Positions 11,247-21,429 of a DNA stretch of 64,000 bases are shown in pieces. Both the position numbers and the translations under genes were made by a program. Positions within the stretch are counted from its first letter, which is position 1, and every line of letters starts with the position of its first letter. Location of the stretch: positions 1,364,001-1,428,000 of the forward strand of contig JALGAS010000005.1 in assembly GCA_023078685.1 (NCBI GenBank), written 5' to 3'. The notes under the pieces were generated by a model. That model made no database searches and was not told the DNA's origin. It was given only the letters and a program-made list of their open reading frames with translations. Source of the DNA: Neopestalotiopsis rosae (lineage: Eukaryota; Ascomycota; Sordariomycetes; Amphisphaeriales; Sporocadaceae).

Positions 11247-12354
11247 ATGGCTTATGAAATGTCGTTCATCAAGGAAGTTGACTCCTACAAAGCAGACGAG
11301 ATCATCACGACTCAACTCACTTATCTCAAGGTTGATCCAAGACACAAATATGAGAAACCCTATCGAGTGACTTATAACACTAAGGGCGCCCTCCCTTGGA
11401 CAAACGCGTCTGATGAGATCAAGACGTCCTCCATCAAGAACTTCAGACCCCTCCAAAGCTCTGACAACCTTGAGGTTTTCGGCTTCTCGGTCAAAACACT
11501 TCAGTCATCACTGAGTTGTCACGAACTTGAGGATTCAAAGAGCGTTAAAGAGCGGTTTTACCCTGAAGTCACGCGACTGCTCGAGCAAACTTTCCCTGAG
11601 GCCGCACATATTGAAATATTTGATCATGGGGTACAGTCACCAATCTACAACATTCCCCTCTACTGATTCTGCTCACACCGCGTCATTGTTGTTAATCAAA
11701 TTTTTTTCAGATCCGAAAACGTGAACGCGACGCCGATGACACAAAAGCATTGATGGCGCCCACGAATATCGTCCATATCGGTATACACTGTCTTCCCTCA
11801 TGTCGATTCACATGAGCTGATAAATATGCAGATTACGCAGCAGAATCGATCTTCAAGACTAGTCGTGCGGTCTGCAAAGCTCCAGCTGAAAAATATCCGC
11901 GAGTCATCATGGTCAAGTAAGTATCATGCTTATTGGATGTTCCAACTAACTTGCTGGTATCTAATGATCTATAGCCTTTGGAAGTCTTTGCAGGGCCCAG
12001 GAAATGACTGGCCGCTGGCCTTATGTGACCGACGCACCGTGAATAACATGGACCTCATAGATGAAGATGCAGTGTTGGTCAACACATTCTCGTCTCATAT
12101 ACGAGTTTACCACAGACCGGAGCATGAATGGTATTACGTGAAGGATCTACAGGATGATGAAATAATCCTGTTCCATCAATTTGATTCGGCCGTCCAAGGC
12201 GGGGGTGGTGAGTTTTGACCCGCACTGTCCTGCAAGCATCAATCGCTAACGTTAATCAGGCGCACCGCATGCTAGCTTTGATAACCCTCTGGCTACCAAG
12301 GGAGCTCCAGCAAGAAGGAGCATCGAAGTTAGAGCATTCATCTATTTTGAGTGA
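11247..12354 (+). CDS. CmcJ/AsaB-like oxygenase (GA4 desaturase-like family)
   Basis: Five exons, 11247-11630, 11711-11780, 11832-11916, 11975-12207 and 12260-12354, give 288 aa; all junctions are GT-AG and in phase. The joined protein shows the hallmarks of the fungal CmcJ/NvfI/AsaB family: IRKRERDADD across the second exon, HID at 150-152, MVNLWK, DWPLALCDRR, a Tyr/Trp-rich EHEWYYVKDL stretch, IILFHQFDS, and a closing APHASFDNP...RRSIEVRAFIYFE. Known family members act as Fe(II)/2-oxoglutarate-type oxygenases or methoxylation partners in natural-product pathways. His150, Asp152 and His261 are plausible metal ligands by inference. It stands alone, with 3.5 kb of gene-poor DNA on its left and 3.7 kb on its right apart from one small doubtful ORF, so no backbone gene is visible. 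Confidence 0.85.
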
Positions 12355-13166
12355 ATCTAGATCAGTCGCGGTGGCTCCCATCAACCCGTGGTTCTGGAAC
12401 AAAGCCATCTAATCACCAGTCTGGTGGCAAGAAATTTGGTTTAATCGGACAAACAATGTGTTTAAAATGATATTAGATTGCATCTCATGCAATACAATTT
12501 CGATTTCTCAGCTGAGATAGCTTGAAATGCCCCAGTGTTACTGATAATGAATTAAAACCGTGGAATGAACTTGCCTCACATCCGCTATATAAGCGATGTG
12601 TTCTGTTGGAGATATGGCACTTGTGGCTGTGAATCCTTTTAACACCCAGGCAACAAAAGCGCCGTTTGACTATTTTTAAATTTTTATATATCCATTTTCG
12701 TAAGTGTGGACCATTTTTTGTTCTACTCTTCAGTTTGGGTGTAGTTGCGCCAGAACCGTTCAACCAAGGAACCATGTTAATTGATGTTAACTGTACGTTC
12801 TCTAATTGTGCCCAAGTACCTCCCTAACCAGTTACTAGTCGTGTCGAGAGACTTCCTGCAGTTTCAACACCAGGATACGTAAAACCAATTCATATGGACG
12901 TTCCCTGAAGAAAACTTGGTCCAAGGGACTGGTAATCTCGGTCCCAATTGTACACTATTTAAAGTGAAGAACCGAACGTGGCTGTCACAAGTGATTAGGG
13001 GACTTAGGAACCCTCCACGGTACAACGCATTGACGGAAAAAGTTTAAGACGCGAAGAGAGTTTAAGATTTCCTATCTGAGTATTCAAACCATTCCTTTTA
13101 GAAATTGAACAGCGGCATGATTTGAAGAAAGTAAAATCGGACTCTCGAGATTCGCTCGATGTAGCC
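12355..13166. other. Intergenic downstream of the CmcJ-like gene
   Basis: No gene seen. It contains one copy of a diverged repeat (12747-12830). A 96-codon minus ORF at 12485-12775 has no recognisable features. Confidence 0.4.
12747..12830. repeat. Diverged direct repeat, copy 1
   Basis: Matches 14104-14185 in the same orientation. Both contain AGAACCGTT, then ACCATGTTAATTGATGTTA and later TGCCCAA with similar spacing; the copies differ by scattered substitutions, many C/T or A/G. Confidence 0.65.
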
Positions 13167-13409
13167 CTAATTGTCCTTCCCTCCTTCCATTGGCTTCTTT
13201 CCTTCCTCCTCGCGTCCACTTCCAGCTCGAGCACCATCCATGCCCTCGCCGTTGCTGTTCTCGATGTTCAGCACAAATCTGAATGAACCGACAGGCAGGA
13301 GGTTAGCCTCGTCGGACTCGATAGGTTCATCGTTGTCTGATCTCGTGGGAGGCCAGTGTTGCTTCCATGGCTGGGATTTGATTGCATTCGTGCCGTTAGG
13401 TGCGGACAT
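13167..13409 (-). CDS. Hypothetical small acidic protein
   Basis: 80-aa ORF beginning MSAPNGTNAIKSQPWKQHW. The N-terminal half is mixed, and the C-terminal half is Gly/Glu/Lys-rich (REEEGKKPMEGGKDN at the end). No signal peptide, membrane segment or known domain. The ATG at 13409 is preferred to an upstream in-frame ATG at 13490 because the upstream extension has no distinctive composition. It may be a real small gene, but nothing beyond the open frame and coherent composition supports it. Confidence 0.3.
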   Translation of the reverse strand: MSAPNGTNAIKSQPWKQHWPPTRSDNDEPIESDEANLLPVGSFRFVLNIENSNGEGMDGARAGSGREEEGKKPMEGGKDN

Positions 13410-14103
13410 TTTGGTGTTCTTGAAATTGACAAGTAAGGTATGTTTTATGTTGCGAAGATGTGAGACTTGGAGTGGTTTGAAGGATAGCACGAGAGGTTTT
13501 GGGTTGAGCGTGTAGATGTTTATGGATGCAGTATTTCAATCCAAAGAGCACGCAGGTCAGGCAATTTATATTAAAATTTGAATTGTAACAATGGGCTCAT
13601 GTGATAGTCCGAGGCACAGTCAGCTTAGCCTATAGGATCTAGTGATATTTTTCACTACTAGATTGTTTGCGGTACCTTTCTGCGAGTGTGCCTTGATAAT
13701 GATGTCGCACAACACAATCCCACTATCGCCACTCATGGTACCAGACTAACACGATCACCGAAATGTGAGTTTAATGCACCTAAATATAGAGAATGTATAG
13801 GTGATTTGTCAACGTTACATCCTGGTGTAGACTAGAATGATGCATACTTCCTCAAGGATTTGTGCTGGACGTAAACCATCGCCATACGCCGCACCCTGCA
13901 GACAAACGTATCAAGTTTCAAGATAGCTAGTATCAAGGGATTTTGATGGCCAAACTTTGAGATCACCGAAGCTTCAAAGCCTGTTGCATAACTCTGATAC
14001 CACGAACGATGATTGGTGAATCGTCTTTCGCTTGGATAGAGAATTAGCGTCATGCCAAAGTCAATGTAAGGCAATTTGGAGAACTTTGTGTGCGCTTAGA
14101 TTC

Positions 14104-14185
14104 GGAAGAACCGTTGAGCCAAGATACCATGTTAATTGATGTTATTTGTACCTTGTCTAACACTGCCCAAATAGCTCCCCAGCCA
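14104..14185. repeat. Diverged direct repeat, copy 2
   Basis: Partner of 12747-12830. The longest uninterrupted shared block is ACCATGTTAATTGATGTTA; flanking similarity falls off on both sides. Confidence 0.65.
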
Positions 14186-14936
14186 CGCTCTACATCTGAG
14201 AATCAATGGCCCCAAGAAACTTACAAGGGATTTACATACCTAATTGGATTATGCTTATACCGTTGCCATCAGAAATAGCAGCATTAAGGTACTTATCATC
14301 CACGTTGTGTTCAATGGCCTTTAGTGGCTTCCACCGTGGCATCTTATGCAATGACGATGACGCATTGCACCATAGCTTACCCACAATCGATCTATCAAGT
14401 GACAATCAATCGTAGGAATTATGCCTTGCTGTGCCCGGCCGCAACAGTTTCCAGACACGATTATAGCAGGCTTGATTCTAACATGTGACAGACAAGATAT
14501 GCCTTGAGCTAACGGCTATGAGCCACGAAGTCCTTTTGTCCGTTTCGCACCAAGACCAGTCTAATTTCAGCCTCATCACTTAGCATATATATCTAAACGT
14601 GTGCTCTGTGTAGAATTTTAAGTGTTAGCTAGAAGGTTAGTGCGAGACTACGACAGCTCTGAGCAGTGTCATGAACCACAGAGCTAAAAGTTCTTGAAAG
14701 GCTAGAACTTGAAAATTCTCCCTCCAATCCCCGCAACCGGAGGATGAAAAGTGTATCAGCGAATTGATGGCCTAATTGAGAGAAGATCTAACATCTCAAC
14801 TGATCTTGATGTGTGGGTCCACGAACCCTGGTCCAACGTGCATACGGACCTGCTGAGCTGAAAACGACTCGCTCGATAATCATGTCTCTCCTTGAGGGAT
14901 CTGGATGAAGGAATGGACTCTTCAGAGCACTTGGGT

Positions 14937-14958
14937 GGGGGGGGGGGGGGGGGGGGGG
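14937..14958. repeat. Poly-G tract of 22
   Basis: Uninterrupted run of 22 G, preceded by GGGT and followed by a Thr/Phe-codon-like cttcttcttt tract. A small palindrome, TTCTTT-AAA-AAAGAA, follows at about 14963-14977. The run could form a G-quadruplex, and its exact length is liable to sequencing error. Confidence 0.9.
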
Positions 14959-16092
14959 CTTCTTCTTTAAAAAAGAATTTGAAGCGAAGTAGTCAGCCAT
15001 TGAGCTTAAGTTCATAATTTATGTAGACACGATTGCCCTGTCTATGGGATGTGATTGTTTCATGGCTTTAGTATCCCCAAAGGTCAGGCACCACATTTCC
15101 TGGCGACGACTGCCAGAAGCTTTGGTGTGTATGTCTTTAAAGTGACGTAGCGCAACTGTAGAGAAATAGATCCTCCATCGACACCTCTGAAGTCAAAGGC
15201 GTGTATACCACAGGTAGGGCTCAAATTATCACATTATTACCTCGTCCATTACCTTATACCAAGATTGGTGATACAAAGAGAGAATGTAATTGAAACGACC
15301 AGATTCCGTTTCCCATGTCCTTAATGGAAAGACTGTGTTCATTTGTTGAGATTCCTCTCGCCGGAATAGTCCATATTAGCAGTGCTTATTGCTTGGGCTC
15401 AGCTTGCCAATTCGTTATTTTTCACCATGGGTCGAGTGAATGAAAGAGATAAATGATTTCTGATCGAGGGGTAGTTTTTCCGCATCGAACTGAAACACTT
15501 CCCCAGAAAAGTCAGCCTCACATTTGGTAATCACATGTACTACCCAAGAGTCTTGAATATGCATAGCACGGCACGGCACAGCAGCATAGTATATCCACGC
15601 GATTACGCCACTGGCGACCGGGATTGGCTTGACCTGAGACCACTATAGAGAGACGCCCATACTGAGACAAGAGATCGGTGAGAGAACAATCTGATGTGGT
15701 GCCGACACTGGCGAGGCTCTTCCATTCGCAAGCCCCCCCAACCTTGACCGCATCATGGTGATATGTAAGTTGGGCGCCGCCTCCCCCCTCTGGAGAACAA
15801 AACACATCGAGCAGGTCAGCCAGGGGCATGATCCAACCAGAAATGATACTTCAGAACACGGCTCAAACTGTAAGGACCTATCGCGCCTTTTTGCTTTTTC
15901 CCATTTCGTTTCTTTCTCTTCTTTTGTTCCATGAAGCGACTATTGCAGAGCTCCATGGAGACATCCATCAACAAAAACGCGAATGAGTATACATTAACTC
16001 CAATTTATGCTGATGATATTCATCTGTAGAGGTTTTGACATCAATTCATTGTTCTCCACTCCAAGTAACATCTCAACTACTCATATTCAAGA

Positions 16093-17976
16093 ATGCCCTC
16101 TCCCTGGGTCATCGTCTCGACTCAATGGGATCTGAGTACTGTGCAAGCTGCACTGAATGTAATTGTCTCGGTTTTCAGTACGATCGGACTATGGGCATGG
16201 TCACGTTTCTGGTGGCAAAGAGTGAGCGTTCGTATTGTGCAACGTGACAATGATGTACCATTGGCCTCTCTTCTTCTTGCTTCGGGTGCGGGCGAGAGTT
16301 GGGACACAGCAACTGTCCTTGGCCGTCAATTATTCGCCAAGAAACAATGGCCTCTACTGGTACAAATATTGGTTGTTATATGCATCAGTATTACCTCAGC
16401 GCTATCCGGTCCCATTGCAAAGGGTGCGTTAAGACGCGGTACCACTATCACGCAAAGAGATCACGAAATCCTACAAGCTGTTAGCAGCTCAGGCCAGTAT
16501 GGAAATCTCCTGGAGGAAGGAGTTTTATGGAACGAAACGTGGTCGGCTCTGGAGATGGCAAACTTCCCATTCAATCAACTACTTGATAAAGTTCCGGCGT
16601 CCACTCCGGATCCCTGGATATATGTCGAGGGGGAGTGGGATCCTACCTGGACAATGGATTGCAACTACACCGATGAAGTCGTACTACAAAATGTGTCAGC
16701 ATCGAACACTACGAGCACTATCTTGGATCCGATGAATGCGTTTCCAGCTTTCAAAGAGACATATGATGCTTCTTGGTTGAACCAATCAGAATACAGACTA
16801 ACATCAGATGCCACGGGAATTGTAGATTGGCCAGCAAAACGAGTACAAGAAATGCTGTTATTCGTGCTTGTACAATCAGATCCAGCAAAGCGCCATCGCA
16901 TGGAAAACAATAACGAGAATCTCACCTTCTCGATTTCTGCATTCCATGCCCGGGATTTCAAAATTCAAGCTCAAGACACCAGTGGTGCCAAGGCTGGCTC
17001 AGACTGGCTTGCTGGTGGACCAGTAGGAGCGGCGAGCTATTCCCGGGCTGAGTGTCACGTCACACGCAAAAGATATGTGCCTGACGAGACTCGAATTCCT
17101 TGGCCCTGGACGAACGATACTGCATCTATCGTCGATGGCTATATATCAAACTTTCAAGAGCCTTTCAAGTCAAACATTGTGAGGAATCGAACGAATGTTC
17201 CACCTCCAGCAAAGAGCTTGGTTCGTTTCTACCAAGTTTACATGGCAGACATGGGTACTTACAGAAGTGACCCGTCTCCTGGTGTCATCACCGTCATTGT
17301 GAATACTGTTGAGCTCTCAATTGCCTTCCTGGTTGTGATTTCCTTGCTGTTCATCATAACCATGTGGACAGCAATTCGCTACAGCCTCTTTTGTAGACAC
17401 CACAAGGTCGATATCGAAGAGCTTCGCATTCCTGATGGCAAAGTGGATTGGATTATCCACGCAGCCAAAATGTCGGACCAAGGCTTGACTCCGGAACATC
17501 CTCAAAATGGAAAGAAACGGTACAATGATCGCGAATACTTGCGAAAGGCCACTTTTGGACGGGTGTCTGCGGCAGACTCTAAATTGCTACCAGCGGGCCT
17601 ACATTTCGCCCGCGTTAAGGTCACGTCTAGGGCTGTGGTCACTGAAGTTTCTTCGGATACAAGCTCCGCTACCCAAATTGATTCTTCTCGCCCCGGATCC
17701 CAGGGAAGCACCGATCAGTCTACTTCTGCGACGATTCCCGATGACGTACCGCTTTCTACTCAGTCGAACGATGTGCCATCGGGAGATGTTGGACAGGGTG
17801 TTACGAGTTCAACAAAACCATCGGATGATGAACATCCATCGATTGTAGTCGATGCCGTAAATCAGTACATGACTGAAATAAGTCCTGATCGACAGAAATA
17901 CGGTGTCAAGACTATGCAAAAGACTCAAGCAGGTCGAGTTGAAGAGCTGATGATGGAAAGGCGCCGCTCTACATAG
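16093..17976 (+). CDS. Fungal membrane glycoprotein of unknown function
   Basis: Single exon, 627 aa. It has two hydrophobic helices near the N-terminus (~17-40, ~85-107), then a ~290-residue region rich in N-glycosylation sequons (NET, NYT, NVS, NTT, NQS, NLT, NDT, NRT), so this part is most likely luminal or extracellular. A third long hydrophobic segment at ~400-428 follows, and then a ~200-residue Ser/Thr/Asp-rich, probably cytoplasmic tail. Conserved-looking Trp and Pro residues in the ectodomain suggest a folded domain. This layout recurs in uncharacterised Pezizomycotina membrane proteins; I cannot name a function. The ATG at 16093 immediately precedes the first helix. It converges with the next gene. 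Confidence 0.8.
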   Translation: MPSPWVIVSTQWDLSTVQAALNVIVSVFSTIGLWAWSRFWWQRVSVRIVQRDNDVPLASLLLASGAGESWDTATVLGRQLFAKKQWPLLVQILVVICISITSALSGPIAKGALRRGTTITQRDHEILQAVSSSGQYGNLLEEGVLWNETWSALEMANFPFNQLLDKVPASTPDPWIYVEGEWDPTWTMDCNYTDEVVLQNVSASNTTSTILDPMNAFPAFKETYDASWLNQSEYRLTSDATGIVDWPAKRVQEMLLFVLVQSDPAKRHRMENNNENLTFSISAFHARDFKIQAQDTSGAKAGSDWLAGGPVGAASYSRAECHVTRKRYVPDETRIPWPWTNDTASIVDGYISNFQEPFKSNIVRNRTNVPPPAKSLVRFYQVYMADMGTYRSDPSPGVITVIVNTVELSIAFLVVISLLFIITMWTAIRYSLFCRHHKVDIEELRIPDGKVDWIIHAAKMSDQGLTPEHPQNGKKRYNDREYLRKATFGRVSAADSKLLPAGLHFARVKVTSRAVVTEVSSDTSSATQIDSSRPGSQGSTDQSTSATIPDDVPLSTQSNDVPSGDVGQGVTSSTKPSDDEHPSIVVDAVNQYMTEISPDRQKYGVKTMQKTQAGRVEELMMERRRST

Positions 17977-18328
17977 GTAAACATCAGTTCAAAGGATCAA
18001 CAACAGTCCACAGGCTCGTTTTGCCTTTCTCTTGATCACAATGCCTATCTCATTCTCTTATGTATTTCTTTTACAGCTTTCTCAACCCATATATACGTAT
18101 ATGGCCTTTGAATTATTCCACTCAACTTCCCAATATCCTATCTCTTTATGTTTTTCTCATCTAATTGCTGGGTCAATCCTTTTCGAGTCAAACACGTGGG
18201 CATGTATGGGGTGATCGAGACAGGCCATATAATAGTGCGGAGGGTTCGAGACTCGGCATCTTTGTTAATTGGGTGTATGAAGCCAGTAGTAAGTCTATAT
18301 CTCTAATGCATAATATATCTCATTATGA
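17977..18328. other. Convergent 3' space
   Basis: Tail-to-tail interval between the membrane glycoprotein and the H...NC protein. It is AT-rich with short ORFs only and presumably carries both polyadenylation regions. Confidence 0.4.
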
Positions 18329-19236
18329 CTATGCCTTGGCCGTTGGCGTCTCTTGCTTCATAATTGAAGTTGCATTCTCCGCAGCAGGTTCCGACTTCTT
18401 CGAGGCGATTTCGCGGTTGAGAATATCGAGGCCGTTCGGGCCCAGCGCACATGTAATTGACATTGCATTCTGCCTGGGAGCTGAGGGATCGCTGATCACG
18501 TCGATCAATTTGCTAGCAAAACATTGGCAATTGTTGTCTAGCAGATTATAGAACCTGGAGTTCATCTTGTTTGCCATGACTTCCTCGCCTGTATCCCCAT
18601 CGTTAATCAGTCTGACTATAAATATCGGGTATCTGTCGTGTCATAGGCCGACTTACCTGCTTGTCGAATGGCCTCATCATTGTACCTCGTTACTCCCACT
18701 ACAAAGAACTTCGACCAGGAGAACCCATTCCACTTGGTGCTTCCGACTTGACCATTCTGGTAGCAGTTGACGAGAGAACCTAGCTCGCCATCGCCTGACT
18801 TGCCTGGTCCGGCATTTAGTTCATGCCAGTAGTTTCCGACAACCACGGCCCAATGATATGTCGGGTCTGGGATCTCGTCGAGATCTCCAGTATAACTTCC
18901 AACCTTGAGTCTCACTGCTTGGTTGTACGCGCCACCGACGACAGGATGGGATGCAATGACAACCTCGCGAGGCGACATGTCATATCGAGGAGCATCGGAT
19001 GGGATGACATTGGGTGCCTTTCCAATGTCGAGGTTTTCCTGCAGTTCATTGCGGGTTACCACTTCTCCGATGCTCATTTTGCCATTCGCAATGTCTTTGT
19101 AATCCTGGTCGGTCATCTTGCTTTGTGCCTCCTTAGCAAGCTGCTCTGCCGCCTTGGTGACTTGGCCGCCGGATGCATCGTCGATGGTACGGACGACAGC
19201 ATCTAGGCCCTTGTTGATCTCATCGAACCACCCCAT
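18329..19236 (-). CDS. Putative papain-like (NlpC/P60- or LRAT-like) protein
   Basis: Two exons, 19236-18657 and 18588-18329, with an intron at 18656-18589, give 279 aa. The N-terminal ~90 residues are helical and charged (starts MGWFDEINKGLDAVVRTIDD). The middle contains YHWAVVVGNYWHEL with His128 at the start of a beta-strand. The second exon supplies FYNLLDNNCQCFA with Asn213-Cys214 heading a helix. A His on a strand plus an NC pair heading a helix is the arrangement of permuted papain-fold enzymes such as LRAT, H-REV107 and some NlpC/P60 proteins, hence the call by inference only. No signal peptide. The role is unknown; possibilities include acyltransferase/phospholipase or cysteine peptidase activity. 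The C-terminal ~35 residues look disordered. Confidence 0.65.
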
Positions 19237-20229
19237 GACGTTGAGCTTGGTTGGGAACGGGAAGATGAAAATACAATCAAGTCGTCTGGTGAATACGATT
19301 CGAGGTCAAGTTGGTGAGAATCTGTTGCCTGGCTGCAGCTTCATTGTGAGGAGAAGGTCTTGTAATTTATACATCAGAAGATCCAGTTCAACGATTTACG
19401 CCAATGCCAATAAGGGGCACTCGCAAGATACTGCTAAACAAAGGACTTTGAGAAAACACAGTACAAAGCTGAAAATCGTTGGACTCAGCTGCACACATCT
19501 AAGAGATAGTCGCAAGCTGAGGTCGGAGTTGTGCGAACTAGCTGCGGCAGTAATGTTAACGTAAGAGTTGGTTTAGGCGGGGCGTTTTGATGCTATTCCC
19601 AACTTGGCTTGCCTGAGTGCAGGTCATCTCACCCAAATGTAGCTTGGTTCAGCTGGCTATCGGCTCAATAGTGAGAAACAACGCGCTGCGGCTGAACACG
19701 AGACATCGTGAACACTCTGCGCATGGTTCAACCCGTGGCCTACATGATATATACAAGTTGAAATGCAATGTTTTGGGTACCCGCAGAAAATTATCGTGGT
19801 TCTTCATGAACAAATTCTCGGCTGGAGTTCTCTAGCAGCCCATCGGTACGCGTGAACGTGTTTTAGAGTGAAGGAAGACGTTCTTTCGGTATAAGCATCA
19901 ATATGTCATGAAGATGTTGAAAGTAAATTTTGAAAGAATCGTCCACAGTCACGATATCGATACATGTAAACGATCTTCCTTTGGCTTACGATGCTGCCAG
20001 TATTAATTATACACATAAATCTATGCTCAAGCTTCTGTTGCAGCAAGATTACTCCATACTCATAACTGTGGTCCCAAACTTATGTATCCGTAACGCCTGT
20101 ACCGAAACATGCTCGCCTAAATGGCACCAAATTGCTGGTTGGGCCCGGCTTGTCTCTTCATGTTTTCCTCATTATCATACACACTCGTTCTCGTCGCGCA
20201 CTTCCATCGGTCATCATCTCGCCCTCGAC
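19237..20229. other. Intergenic between the papain-like gene and MAD2
   Basis: No gene seen. The right neighbour also reads leftward, so this carries the promoter of the papain-like gene and the 3' end of MAD2. The ORF at 19930-20418 (+) overlaps MAD2 antisense and is a shadow. Confidence 0.4.
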
Positions 20230-20987
20230 TTATTCGCCCAGGCGATAGCTGACAAGAGTTTCCACTCTATGATTACTCGTGCTGAAGCCTCTCAACTGCA
20301 CCTTTTCGCCATTGACAATTTCCTTAGCGTCGGAATCGCCCCATTCGATAGGCACATCGCTGTCGGCATCTGCGTACACGAGAACATTGAAAGTGCAGTC
20401 GCCCTGCAGTTGTGGTAGGAATGTGACACTGGCGGTGATTTGTCGAAAAAGGGCGGCAATCTCGGCCTGGATCTCGGTCTCGGTCTTGTTTGTGTCTGGC
20501 ACGGTGCTGCCCTTTGCTGCACCATCGGCATTCTCGTCGACGGCCGGCTCTTTTGACTTTGACTTGCTGGACTTCTTGGTGTTGCCAAATATCTGAACGT
20601 CGAATTGCCATCTTTCGACGTGCTCGCCCGTGTCCTTGTCGGTCACCACGATGACTAGCTTGCTAATCTTGCCGTGCTGCATCCACTTGTCGAGTTGCGA
20701 CATGATCTTTTTGATGTAGGCTTTGACCTGGTCGTCGGCCGAGACCAACATGTTGAGGCCATACTTCTTGACAGCGGTGAAATCTTCGGCAGGGTAGACA
20801 CCTCGTTGGAAGAGGATGGTATGAATCGAGTATTGGAACTGTAGGCGAGTGGGCGGTTAGGATCACCTTGCAGTCAATAGGACCCGCTCATGCGACGACT
20901 TACAAATTCGGCCACCAACTTGGCGCTGCCTTTCAAAGACAGCTTGTGGACCTTTGACTTGTCCTTTTCAGTCTTCTTGTCGGCCAT
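20230..20987 (-). CDS. MAD2: Spindle assembly checkpoint protein Mad2 (HORMA domain)
   Basis: Two exons, 20987-20904 and 20838-20230 (intron 20903-20839), give 230 aa. The first exon ends LSLKGSAKLVAEF and the second begins FQYSIHTILFQRGVYPAEDF, the diagnostic start of the Mad2 HORMA domain, followed by AVKKYGLNML. The C-terminal seatbelt region is also typical (ALFRQITASVTFLPQL, TFNVLVYADAD, VPIEWGDSDAKEI, LRGFSTSNHRVETLVSYRLGE). A Lys/Ser-rich loop at roughly 130-160 makes it longer than the ~200 aa yeast protein; such loops are usual in filamentous ascomycetes. Mad2 binds Mad1 and Cdc20 at unattached kinetochores to restrain the APC/C. It is divergently transcribed from DBP3. Confidence 0.95.
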
Positions 20988-21429
20988 TTTGTTGGTATTC
21001 AGTGTTTGCACTTGACGTTGTCGAACTTAAGGTGGCGCTTGTGTAGATGGTGATGGTTTATTTACTTTCGGATGGGGGGCTTGGGGGGTCGTTTGGCAGG
21101 GTGACGAAAGATGAATGCAACATCCAGGTACAATTGTTATCTCGAGTGGCTAATCAGAGGGGCGCTTTGTAGTTACCGGGTTCAGGATGGTCAGAATATG
21201 CACGTATCAGAGAAGCGAAGCCTGTGCGGGGCTAGTCTTATCGGCTTATGTCTTATCGCTTATCGCTTATCGTGTCGCAAAAAGTCCCTGATAATTATTT
21301 TCGGTTTTGGTTCCGTCGCAGTCCGATTTTCTTGGTCGCTGCCGCCATTTGCCAAGGACCAATTGTCCTTTTTGATTTCAACAACCCATATCGAGTTTTG
21401 TTTTTGATAGATCTCATCAGTTTGCGATC
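20988..21429. promoter_or_regulatory. Divergent promoter region MAD2/DBP3
   Basis: 442 bp separate the start codons of MAD2 (-) and DBP3 (+), so both promoters and leaders lie here. It includes a short tandem CTTATCG repeat (21252-21272, with a fourth unit at 21237-21243) and no ORF. Confidence 0.6.
21237..21272. repeat. CTTATCG heptamer repeat
   Basis: Three perfect adjacent CTTATCG units at 21252-21272 and one more at 21237-21243, within the MAD2/DBP3 promoter. The unit contains GATA on the other strand (CGATAAG), a possible binding site for GATA factors. Confidence 0.8.

Larger units (their letters stand above)
13410..16092. other. Gene-poor 2.7 kb interval
   Basis: No gene recognised. 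It holds the second copy of the diverged repeat (14104-14185) and a 22-base poly-G run (14937-14958). ORFs at 13832-14074 (-), 14788-15015 (-) and 15518-15829 (-) lack domain features. The region before 16093 is the probable promoter of the membrane-protein gene. Confidence 0.4.

Noticed and set aside
15518..15829. 103-codon minus-strand ORF
   Set aside because: Open frame only; no recognisable motif, no flanking exons.
18230..18262. GGTTCGAGACTC, similar to a tRNA B box
   Set aside because: Second half does not fit the consensus and no A box or cloverleaf stems surround it.
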